DNA of 5,114 nt from Aquificota bacterium. Lineage in GTDB: Bacteria; Aquificota; Aquificia; Aquificales; QOAS01. A program made the position numbers and the translations under genes. Numbering within the stretch: position 1 is the first letter of the stretch; the number at the start of each line of letters is the position of its first letter. The notes below the pieces were generated by a model. It searched no databases. It worked only from the letters and a program-made list of their open reading frames with translations, and was not told the DNA's origin. Positions 1 through 5,114 of this stretch are shown in pieces. The stretch is taken from NCBI GenBank assembly GCA_026987085.1, contig JALSNH010000180.1, positions 1 to 5,114 of the forward strand, written 5' to 3'.

Positions 1-734
1 AAAATCATAAATCCACCTTTTTTTAGATTTTTCTTACAATTTTGAGCAAAAAATCGGTGAAACTTTGTTCCATCTTTCCCACCGAAAAGGGCTATATGAT
101 TCTCATTTAAAACTTCGGGAGGAATTTTTCCTCTATCTTTTAGCGCTATATAGGGAGGATTTGAAACTATAAAATCGAATTTTTCATTCAATTTAGGGCA
201 GATTTTAAAAATATCTCCCTCTATAAGGTTAAAACGGTTTTCAACCTTATAAAGTTTCACATTTTCTTCGGTATTTTTTACCGCTACCGGGTCTATCTCT
301 ATCCCGACCATTTGAAGGTTTGGAAACTCCAAAAGCAGGTTTATGGAAATGCACCCTGTTCCGGTTCCTATTTCAAAACCTTTTATAGGTTTGTTTAAAT
401 CAAATTTTTCCTTTATAAAGTTTATGGTAGTTTCCACCAGCAATTCGGTTGCGGGGCGGGGAGCTAAAACTTTTGGAAAAACTTTAAAGGTTCTTCCTAG
501 ACAATCCCATTCTCCTAAAAGGTGGGGAACGGAAACTCTTTCTTTGCACCGTTTTTGTAAAAGTTGCTCCAACTTTTGGGAGTTTCGAAATATTTCATTT
601 TCCTTTAAAGGTAAAATTGATGGCTCCAATCCCTGCAAGTAGGCTATTAAAAATATACAGTCGGAGTGGTAGGTTTCTATACCGCACTCTTTGAGTTTCT
701 TAAAGCAGAAATTTAAAGCCTCTTTCAGTTTCAT
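1..734 (-). CDS. prmC: PrmC (HemK), release factor glutamine N5-methyltransferase, 3' end missing
   Basis: This enzyme uses S-adenosylmethionine to methylate the glutamine of the GGQ motif in release factors RF1 and RF2, which improves translation termination in the cytoplasm. I translated 244 codons from the minus strand without a stop. Residues 1-75 form the helical N-terminal domain that docks the release factor. The family hallmark PRPxTE is seen as APRPATELLVE at 91-101. The SAM-binding motif is EIGTGTGC at 121-128, with the acidic strand GIEIDP at 144-149. The catalytic NPPY is at 192-195, and the family's ALxGGxDG pattern appears as ALFGGKDG at 215-222. About 35-45 residues should lie beyond the left edge. 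The ATG at 734 is the first possible start: a frame-matched TAG lies at 759-761 and no ATG, GTG or TTG falls between. No Shine-Dalgarno sequence precedes it (upstream is TTTGGTTTCCT), which is odd. It diverges from der. The family assignment is firm; RF1/RF2 as substrates are inferred from the family. Confidence 0.93.
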   Translation of the reverse strand, partial: MKLKEALNFCFKKLKECGIETYHSDCIFLIAYLQGLEPSILPLKENEIFRNSQKLEQLLQKRCKERVSVPHLLGEWDCLGRTFKVFPKVLAPRPATELLVETTINFIKEKFDLNKPIKGFEIGTGTGCISINLLLEFPNLQMVGIEIDPVAVKNTEENVKLYKVENRFNLIEGDIFKICPKLNEKFDFIVSNPPYIALKDRGKIPPEVLNENHIALFGGKDGTKFHRFFAQNCKKNLKKGGFMI

Positions 735-799
735 AGGAAACCAAATGGAAAGTTTAATCTACTTTTGGGTGAGGAAACTTTAAATTTTTCCTCCTTGTT
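735..799. promoter_or_regulatory. Divergent spacer prmC/der, likely holding both promoters
   Basis: These 65 bp separate two genes that point away from each other, so promoters for both should lie here or just inside the genes. I see no strong -35/-10 pair. On the minus strand TTTAAA (784-779) and TAGATT (761-756), 17 bp apart, each match 4 of 6 consensus bases, which is weak support. Neither gene has a Shine-Dalgarno sequence at normal spacing. The last 15 bases before der are pyrimidine-rich and contain CCTCCTT. Confidence 0.4.
771..793. repeat. 7-bp perfect inverted repeat upstream of der
   Basis: GAGGAAA at 771-777 and TTTCCTC at 787-793 are perfect reverse complements around a 9-nt centre, CTTTAAATT. 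In the der transcript this could fold into a small hairpin ending 6 nt before the start codon and hiding the only GAGG in the leader. As DNA it could be an operator between the divergent genes. The arms are short and the region is AT-rich, so chance is possible. Confidence 0.45.
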
Positions 800-2146
800 A
801 TGGATAGAAAAGAAATTTCAACAGGGAAGGTAGTGATAGTGGGTAGACCCAACGTGGGAAAATCTACCCTTTTCAATAAGCTGGTGGGTAAGAGAAAATC
901 CGTAGTGGATGACAAGCCGGGAGTCACAAGGGACAAATTAGAGGATTTTGCAAAGTGGCAGGATAAGATTTTCCGTCTGGTTGATACGGGCGGTTTAATG
1001 CCGGGCGAGGAGGATTTTTTTAATCCCAAAATTAGGGAGCAAGTTGAAAAGGAACTCCCCTCGGCGGATGCGATTTTATTCGTTGTCGACGGAAGGGAAG
1101 GTTTAACCTCACTCGATGAGGAGATAGCGAATATGCTCCTTCCCTATAAGGACAAAGTTTATGTTGTAATCAATAAGGTTGACAGTAAAAAGGCGGAAGA
1201 GAATGTTTACGAGTTTTACAAGTTCCCTTTTAAAGGTTATTATCCGGTTTCTTCCATTCACGGGACCGGTTTGGCCGAACTTTTGGAGGATATTACAAAA
1301 GAGATAAAAACCGAAACCAGAGAAAAGGAAAAAGAACTAAAGGAGGAATTAAAAGATATTCCAAAAGTAGCTTTAGTAGGAAGACCCAATGTTGGAAAAT
1401 CGTCGTTATTTAACCGCATAGTGGGGGAGGAGAGAACGATAGTTTCTCCTATTGCGGGAACTACGGTAGACGCAATAGACACTTTGGTAGAAAGGAACGG
1501 TAAAAAGTATCTCTTTATAGATACCGCCGGCGTTAGGAGACCTTCAAATGTGGATTATGGAACCGAGTTTTTTGCCGTTAATAGAACCTTAAACGCTATA
1601 GACCGCTCCGATATAGCGGTTTTGGTAATAGACGGCAAGGAGGGGGTGACCCATCAAGACCAACGGCTTGCCGGTCTCGTATCCCGAAGGGGTAAAGGTT
1701 TAGTAATAGATGTAAATAAGGCCGACCTTCTGCCGGTTCCACCCGACGAAGCGGAAAGGCAGATAAAAAGAAAACTGTTTTTTGTGGACTATGCACCGGT
1801 AGTATTTACGGTTGCTACCACCGGTGAAGGTATCGATAACCTCTTTTCCGCCATAGACCTTGTTTGGAAGGATTACAACAAACAGCATAAGACTTCCTAC
1901 ATTAATAACTGTATAAGGAAGATTGTTAGAGAGAATCCACCTCCTCACTATAGAGGGAAACCTACAAAAATCTATTACGCTTTTCAAAAGAAAACCCGTC
2001 CTCCTACAGTTGTTGTTATCACCAACCGTTTAAAGGGTTGGAAAGAACATTACAAAAAGTTCTTTATCCGCCGCCTTAGGGAGTGTTTAAATATCCATTA
2101 CGCACCTTTGGTGTTGGAAATTGAGGAAAGAACCGAAGAAGGTTAG
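800..2146 (+). CDS. der: Der (EngA), tandem-domain GTPase for 50S ribosome assembly
   Basis: Der is an essential bacterial GTPase that binds the large ribosomal subunit during its maturation. The protein has 448 residues, normal for the family, with two GTPase domains and a C-terminal KH-like domain. Domain 1 shows the P-loop GRPNVGKST at 15-23, GVTRD at 41-45, DTGG at 62-65 and NKVD at 125-128. A highly charged linker follows (about 166-186). Domain 2 shows GRPNVGKSS at 194-202, GTTVD at 220-224, DTAG at 241-244 and NKAD at 306-309. The KH-like domain spans about 360-445 and includes PPPHYRGKPTKIYY. Two domain-2 positions differ from the usual form: GTTRD is GTTVD and NKWD is NKAD. The ATG at 800 is the first start after an in-frame TGA at 770-772 and gives an extension of about ten residues before the first strand. 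There is no Shine-Dalgarno sequence at normal spacing. The stop overlaps that of the convergent channel gene. Confidence 0.97.
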   Translation: MDRKEISTGKVVIVGRPNVGKSTLFNKLVGKRKSVVDDKPGVTRDKLEDFAKWQDKIFRLVDTGGLMPGEEDFFNPKIREQVEKELPSADAILFVVDGREGLTSLDEEIANMLLPYKDKVYVVINKVDSKKAEENVYEFYKFPFKGYYPVSSIHGTGLAELLEDITKEIKTETREKEKELKEELKDIPKVALVGRPNVGKSSLFNRIVGEERTIVSPIAGTTVDAIDTLVERNGKKYLFIDTAGVRRPSNVDYGTEFFAVNRTLNAIDRSDIAVLVIDGKEGVTHQDQRLAGLVSRRGKGLVIDVNKADLLPVPPDEAERQIKRKLFFVDYAPVVFTVATTGEGIDNLFSAIDLVWKDYNKQHKTSYINNCIRKIVRENPPPHYRGKPTKIYYAFQKKTRPPTVVVITNRLKGWKEHYKKFFIRRLRECLNIHYAPLVLEIEERTEEG

Positions 2147-3318
2147 GTTAAAACCTCCTCTCCCTTTTGGGTCTTTTCGAGCCACTTTAAAGCCCTTTCG
2201 AGGTTTTCGGGATTACCTAAAAGGATTAAAACATCTTCGCCGTGAAGGATTGTTCCACCGTGAATGTTAAGGTCGAGAGACCCGTCAGGGTGTTTAATAG
2301 CAACAACTGAAACGCCGAACCTCTTTCTGAGGTCGAGGTCCAGTAAAGTTTTTCCCTCCAAGGGGGAACCTTTTAAAATTTCAAACTCCGAAAGGTCTAT
2401 TTCGCTCTCTTCACCGAAAGCGATTTTTTCAAGGATATTTGCCACTACAAAGGTATGGGGGTGGAATATTAAGGCCGCTATTCGACCGGCTATAATGTGG
2501 TCGGGAACTACAACGTGGTTGGCTCCGAGTTCTCTAAGTTTCATGGCGGTTTCGTAGCTTCTTGCTATACCGATAATTTCGAAATTCTCCTTATCGGGTC
2601 TAAGCAAACGGGCGGTAACAATTATCGAAATATTTTTGGCTTCATCTATATAGGCGGATATTAAACCTCTTGCCTTTTTAATATTTGCCAGGTGAAGTGT
2701 CGATTTTTTATAAGGTTTTCCTATAACAAAATACTTAATATGTTCCAATTCAAGTTCCTTTTTTATATTTTCGTTCTCTTCCTCAAGAATTAGAACTACT
2801 TTAAAACCTCTATCTTTTAAGAATCTAACCAACTCTTTTGAAATGTTGTTGTAGCCAACTACTATATAGTGGCCTTTTAATTGTTGAATCTCTTTTAACA
2901 TCTTCCACTCCCTGTAAATGCTAAGAATATCCTCTTTAAAAAAGAGTTCGGCCAAAACTCCTGTTGCGTAAAAGAAGGCAGTTATACCGGCAAAATCGAG
3001 AAAAATGGTAAATAGCCGGCCTGCGGAATCCATTTCAATGATTTCTCCGTAGCCTATTGTTGAAACACCTATAAAGGTTTGGTAAAAGGCTATGAGTGGT
3101 GGGAAATGTTCTATGGCCATATAGCCGACGGTTCCAAAATAGTGAACAAGAATAATAATTATCAAAGGTTCCCTCAAGCGGGTTAAAAGTTGAAAAAATC
3201 TCTTTTCGAGGAATTTTAATCTGTCAACTTCCTGATAGCGGTAGGCTACTTCTCTTTTTCTTAATCTCTTTAACCATGTTCGAAATTTCCTTTTCAAAAT
3301 TTCTCCTCGTGTTAACAT
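2143..3318 (-). CDS. MthK-like two-TM potassium channel with RCK (TrkA-N/TrkA-C) domain
   Basis: This predicted inner-membrane K+ channel subunit probably works as a tetramer gated by its cytoplasmic RCK domains. The 391 residues begin with a basic cytoplasmic tail (1-50). TM1 follows at about 51-70, then a pore helix, the selectivity filter TIGYG at 87-91, and TM2 at about 101-127 with a possible hinge glycine at 111. A linker (128-148) leads to the RCK N-lobe (about 149-300) and an RCK/TrkA-C lobe (about 305-380). The dinucleotide loop starts VVGYNN and lacks the usual GxGxxG, as in MthK. Residues aligning by eye with the MthK Ca2+ ligands are Lys201, Ile251 and Arg253, so Ca2+ gating at that site looks unlikely. 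The ATG at 3318 has only an abutting AAAGG. A TTG at 3297, in frame and eight codons in, sits 5 nt after GAGGAG and may be the true start (384 residues). Met140 may be a second, internal start. The 3' end overlaps der by 4 bp. Confidence 0.9.
   Translation of the reverse strand: MLTRGEILKRKFRTWLKRLRKREVAYRYQEVDRLKFLEKRFFQLLTRLREPLIIIILVHYFGTVGYMAIEHFPPLIAFYQTFIGVSTIGYGEIIEMDSAGRLFTIFLDFAGITAFFYATGVLAELFFKEDILSIYREWKMLKEIQQLKGHYIVVGYNNISKELVRFLKDRGFKVVLILEEENENIKKELELEHIKYFVIGKPYKKSTLHLANIKKARGLISAYIDEAKNISIIVTARLLRPDKENFEIIGIARSYETAMKLRELGANHVVVPDHIIAGRIAALIFHPHTFVVANILEKIAFGEESEIDLSEFEILKGSPLEGKTLLDLDLRKRFGVSVVAIKHPDGSLDLNIHGGTILHGEDVLILLGNPENLERALKWLEKTQKGEEVLT
2908..2913 (-). promoter_or_regulatory. 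Candidate internal ribosome binding site in the channel gene
   Basis: On the coding (minus) strand AGGGAG occupies 2913-2908, followed by a 6-nt spacer and an in-frame ATG at 2901-2899, which is Met140. That methionine lies in the linker between TM2 and the RCK domain. Initiation here would give a soluble RCK protein of about 252 residues. In MthK an internal start at the equivalent linker (Met107) is known to supply soluble RCK domains for the gating ring; this site is a candidate by analogy. Confidence 0.4.
3303..3308 (-). promoter_or_regulatory. Ribosome binding site GAGGAG favouring a TTG start of the channel gene
   Basis: GAGGAG on the minus strand at 3308-3303 is followed by AAATT and an in-frame TTG at 3297-3295. 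Strength and spacing are better than for the upstream ATG at 3318, which has only AAAGG directly touching it. If this site is used, the channel loses seven N-terminal residues and nothing of the membrane domain. Confidence 0.5.
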
Positions 3319-3320
3319 CC

Positions 3321-3363
3321 TTTAAATTGAAAACTATTTAAGGAACTTTTTTTCAAATTTAAA
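3321..3363. repeat. Imperfect inverted repeat in the channel/miaA spacer
   Basis: The left arm TTTAAATTGAAAA (3321-3333) matches the reverse complement of the right arm at 3350-3363, allowing one bulged base at 3357; the centre is 16 nt. The inner seven pairs (TTGAAAA/TTTTCAA) are perfect. Its position between divergent genes suits an operator or overlapping promoters, but AT-rich DNA produces such symmetry easily. Confidence 0.35.
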
Positions 3364-3396
3364 TACCTTTTGCTGTTGGAAACTTAAATTCCCTTT

Positions 3397-3401
3397 GGAG
3401 G
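3397..3401 (+). promoter_or_regulatory. Ribosome binding site of miaA
   Basis: GGAGG followed by AAAA and the ATG at 3406. This strong, closely spaced site fixes the miaA start and shows that the organism does use Shine-Dalgarno initiation, in contrast with prmC, der and lolD in this window. Confidence 0.8.
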
Positions 3402-3405
3402 AAAA

Positions 3406-4359
3406 ATGCAAAAAAGACCATTGATAGTTATAGGTGGACCGACCGGTGTAGGAAAAACGGAACTTTCGCTCCTATTGGCGGAGAAAATTGGAGGAGAAAT
3501 TATTAGTGCCGACTCTATGGCGGTTTACAAAAAAATGGATATTGGAACGGCAAAACCTTCTTTTGAGGATAGACAACGTATAAAGCACTATCTTATTGAT
3601 GTTGTAGAACCTGATAAAACTTTTTCGATTAAGCAATTTATAGATTTGGCCGATAAAGCGGTTGAGGAGATTTGGAGTAAAGGAAAGGTTCCCATCGTTG
3701 TGGGGGGAACCTATATGTATATACATCCTTTTTTATATGGATTAGCTGAAACTCCTCCCGGCGATTGGAATTTAAGGGAAAAGCTCTACCAAAGAGCGGA
3801 AAGGGAAGGAAAGGAGAAACTTTGGAAGGAACTTTTAAAAATAGACCCCAAATACGCTTCTAAAATCCATCAAAACGACCTTAGAAGGATTGTTAGAGCT
3901 TTAGAAGTTTACCACCTAACGGGGAAACCTTATTCTTCATTCCACACCAATTGGGAAACTTTAAAACCGAGATACCTCTACCTGGGAGTTTTTCTATACA
4001 GACCTTGGGAAGAACAGTATAGGAGGATAGTAAACCGTGTTTGGGATATGGTAAGGAACGGTCTGTTGGGGGAAATTTTAGCATTAATCCGTGAAGGGTT
4101 TAGGGAAGCTATTACCTCTCCTCAAGCAATAGATTACAAGGAGTTTATTCCCTACTTTGAAGGAGAAAAAACTCTTGTGGAGTGTATTGAAGATACTATT
4201 AAACATACAAAGGAACAAGCAAAAAGACAGCTTAGGTGGTTTAAAAGATACAACAATTGGCTTAAATTGGATTTAAGTTCTATTCCGACGAATAAAGCGG
4301 TAGAAATAATTTGGCAAAATTACTTAAAAAAGTTCGATGGAAAGAATTTTGGAACTTAA
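3406..4359 (+). CDS. miaA: MiaA, tRNA A37 dimethylallyltransferase
   Basis: MiaA transfers a dimethylallyl group from dimethylallyl diphosphate to N6 of adenosine 37 in tRNAs that read codons starting with U. This steadies codon-anticodon pairing and allows later methylthiolation. The 317 residues are a normal length. The P-loop GGPTGVGKT is at 10-18, with ADS at 35-37 (Asp36 is the family's catalytic aspartate position) and DIGTAKP at 45-51. The GGT of the substrate channel is at 100-102 (Thr102), and the RALEVYxxTGKP block runs from 164 to 175. The RI..RVWDMVRNGLL helix is at 207-221 and AKRQ at 272-275. Some usually conserved residues differ: the common DSxQ motif reads DSMA (Ala39), AIGYKE reads AIDYKE (Asp243), and TR before xxAKRQ reads KE (269-270). 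The core motifs are intact, so activity is expected. The ATG has a GGAGG 4 nt upstream. The gene's last 23 bp overlap lolD, suggesting cotranscription. Confidence 0.96.
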   Translation: MQKRPLIVIGGPTGVGKTELSLLLAEKIGGEIISADSMAVYKKMDIGTAKPSFEDRQRIKHYLIDVVEPDKTFSIKQFIDLADKAVEEIWSKGKVPIVVGGTYMYIHPFLYGLAETPPGDWNLREKLYQRAEREGKEKLWKELLKIDPKYASKIHQNDLRRIVRALEVYHLTGKPYSSFHTNWETLKPRYLYLGVFLYRPWEEQYRRIVNRVWDMVRNGLLGEILALIREGFREAITSPQAIDYKEFIPYFEGEKTLVECIEDTIKHTKEQAKRQLRWFKRYNNWLKLDLSSIPTNKAVEIIWQNYLKKFDGKNFGT

Positions 4360-4990
4360 AGGGGTAAAAAAAAGATATGGCAATGTTGAGGTTTTAAAAG
4401 GGATAAATTTGACCCTTAAAAGGGGTGATTTTGTCGCTATTTTGGGCCCTTCCGGAAGCGGAAAATCGACACTTCTCCACATAGCAGGGGGGCTCGACAC
4501 ACCCACCGAAGGTGGGGTTTACCTCTTTGGTAAAAGGATAGATAATCTTCGTGAAGCCGAAAGGGACCGATACCGTAAAGGTAAAGTTGCCTTCATTTTT
4601 CAATTTCACTACCTGCTTGAGGACTTTACCGTATTTGAAAACCTCACCCTTTTTGGAGAGCTTTTAGGTATACCCAACACCAAAGAGAGGGCGGAAGAAA
4701 TTTTAAAGTTCCTAAAGTTGGAGCACAGAAAAGATTACAAACCCTACCTCTTATCGGGTGGGGAGAGGCAGAGAGTTTCCATAGGTAGGGCCCTTATAAG
4801 CGGGGCCCCGCTTATTTTGGCAGACGAACCGACCGGAAACCTCGACAGTAAACAGTCGGAGGAGATTTTTGAATACTTTAAGGAGATAAATAGAAGGGGA
4901 ACTACCTTTTTGGTGGTAACCCACAACCAGAAATTGTTAAAATATTTCAATAGGGTCTATCATATTCGCGACGGGGTTTTGACTGATTAA
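4337..4990 (+). CDS. lolD: LolD-type ABC transporter ATP-binding protein
   Basis: LolD is the cytoplasmic ATPase that, with LolC/LolE or LolF membrane partners, extracts lipoproteins from the inner membrane and hands them to LolA. The 217 residues form one nucleotide-binding domain. Walker A GPSGSGKST is at 37-45, the Q-loop glutamine at 89, the signature LSGGERQR at 139-146, Walker B LILADEPTGNLD at 159-170 with Glu164, and the switch His196. The stretch FIFQFHYLLEDFTVFENL (86-103) after the Q-loop is typical of LolD rather than of the related MacB, FtsE or amino-acid ATPases, though a general LolD/MacB-like exporter cannot be excluded. The ATG at 4337 lies 23 bp inside miaA in another frame and has no Shine-Dalgarno sequence, so translation may be coupled to miaA. 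A TTG at 4349, four codons later and 4 nt after GGAAAG, is a possible alternative start. No permease gene is adjacent. Confidence 0.88.
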   Translation: MERILELKGVKKRYGNVEVLKGINLTLKRGDFVAILGPSGSGKSTLLHIAGGLDTPTEGGVYLFGKRIDNLREAERDRYRKGKVAFIFQFHYLLEDFTVFENLTLFGELLGIPNTKERAEEILKFLKLEHRKDYKPYLLSGGERQRVSIGRALISGAPLILADEPTGNLDSKQSEEIFEYFKEINRRGTTFLVVTHNQKLLKYFNRVYHIRDGVLTD

Positions 4991-5061
4991 GCTCCGAGCC
5001 TTCCTTAGCGGATGCAACCTAGATTAAAAGTTAGTAGTCTAAAGTAGGAGGAGAGGTTGGC
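4991..5061 (+). promoter_or_regulatory. lolD-clpC spacer with imperfect tandem repeats
   Basis: This 71-bp spacer has no hairpin followed by a T-run, so I see no terminator and clpC may be read from the lolD transcript. TAGATTAAAAGT (5020-5031) and TAGTCTAAAGT (5035-5045) form an imperfect direct repeat with a 15-bp period, ending at the ribosome binding site. I see no CIRCE element (the HrcA site) and no clear CtsR heptad pair, so any heat-shock control would be by some other means. Confidence 0.35.
5046..5053 (+). promoter_or_regulatory. Ribosome binding site of clpC
   Basis: AGGAGGAG ends 8 nt before the ATG at 5062. It is the strongest ribosome binding site in the window and confirms that a real gene starts here although only 53 bp of it are visible. 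Confidence 0.8.
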
Positions 5062-5114
5062 ATGTTTGATAGATTTACCGATAAGGCAAGACAAATTATA
5101 TTGAAAGCTAAAGA
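5062..5114 (+). CDS. clpC: ClpC-like Clp/Hsp100 ATPase, N-terminal fragment
   Basis: Only 17 full codons are present, reading MFDRFTDKARQIILKAK. This matches the very conserved start of ClpC proteins (the pattern MFxRFTxxAR), the first helix of the Clp N-terminal domain that binds substrates and adaptors. ClpC is an AAA+ unfoldase that feeds proteins to the ClpP protease. ClpA and ClpB begin differently, which favours ClpC, but the ATPase domains lie beyond the right edge and cannot be checked. The frame is open to the end of the window. The gene follows lolD at 71 bp in the same direction and has a strong ribosome binding site. Confidence 0.75.
   Translation, partial: MFDRFTDKARQIILKAK

Larger units (their letters stand above)
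3319..3405. promoter_or_regulatory. Divergent spacer between channel gene and miaA
   Basis: These 87 very AT-rich bases lie between two genes pointing away from each other and should carry both promoters. No clear -35/-10 pair stands out on either strand. The region contains an imperfect inverted repeat (3321-3363), a GGAAACTTAAATT element (3378-3390) resembling one upstream of der, and the miaA ribosome binding site. Confidence 0.45.

Noticed and set aside
343..642. 99-codon plus-strand open frame
   Set aside because: It lies antisense to prmC, whose minus-strand frame has clear SAM-binding and NPPY motifs; the plus-strand protein shows no recognisable domain.
754..1029. 91-codon minus-strand open frame over the start of der
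   Set aside because: It is antisense to the Der P-loop region. The AAGGAGG at 796-790 lies inside it and is not followed by a usable start.
2131..2176. Terminator at the der/channel junction (AACC/GGTT and CCC/GGG mini-stems)
   Set aside because: Stems are only 3-4 bp and no proper T-run follows.
4364..4375. Run of eight A near the start of lolD as a programmed frameshift site
   Set aside because: The zero frame gives a full-length, motif-complete LolD and no useful alternative frame continues. Slippage would only cut the protein short.
4440..4810. Three GGGCCC palindromes within lolD
   Set aside because: They fall on ordinary Gly-Pro and Ala-Leu/Pro codons with no regular spacing; no reason to see them as more than coding sequence.
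4991..5017. Hairpin or terminator after lolD (GCTCCGAGC and CCG...CGG)
   Set aside because: The first is a palindrome with a one-base centre that cannot form a loop, the second has three pairs, and no T-run follows.
1..5114. A new multi-gene defence, mobile or biosynthetic system
   Set aside because: Every long open frame belongs to a known family and the spacers are all under 90 bp; nothing indicates an accessory island.

Overview
The window comes from a bacterial chromosome that is AT-leaning (roughly 40% G+C by eye). Its coding is dense. Codon choice favours ATA for Ile, AGA/AGG for Arg and GGA for Gly, and the proteins are rich in Lys, Glu and Arg. With a LolD-type ATPase (so probably a diderm envelope), this fits a thermophilic Gram-negative lineage such as the Aquificota/Desulfurobacteriaceae. 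That placement is inferred from composition and protein style only and is tentative.

Layout from left to right: (1) prmC, minus strand, its C-terminal end cut off by the left edge. (2) A 65-bp divergent spacer holding a 7-bp inverted repeat, with no normal ribosome binding site for either flanking gene. (3) der (engA), plus strand, complete. (4) An MthK-like two-TM potassium channel with an RCK regulatory domain, minus strand, whose stop codon overlaps the der stop by 4 bp. (5) An 87-bp divergent spacer with an imperfect inverted repeat. (6) miaA, plus strand, with a good ribosome binding site. (7) lolD, whose start lies inside the end of miaA (23-bp overlap). (8) A 71-bp spacer with two imperfect direct repeats and a strong ribosome binding site. 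(9) The first 17 codons of a clpC-like gene, running off the right edge.

PrmC (release-factor methylation), Der (50S ribosome assembly) and MiaA (tRNA A37 prenylation) all serve translation. LolD powers lipoprotein release from the inner membrane, and ClpC is a protein-quality-control ATPase. miaA, lolD and clpC run in one direction and could be cotranscribed. The channel is the only gene here whose regulation looks non-standard. It is built like MthK, but all three residues expected at the Ca2+ site are replaced, and it has a well-placed internal start that could yield a free RCK domain.

I see no mobile element, CRISPR array, RNA gene, convincing terminator or novel multi-gene system. No non-coding stretch exceeds 90 bp. 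The observations worth a second look are gene-scale: regulatory spacers, start choices and substituted conserved residues.
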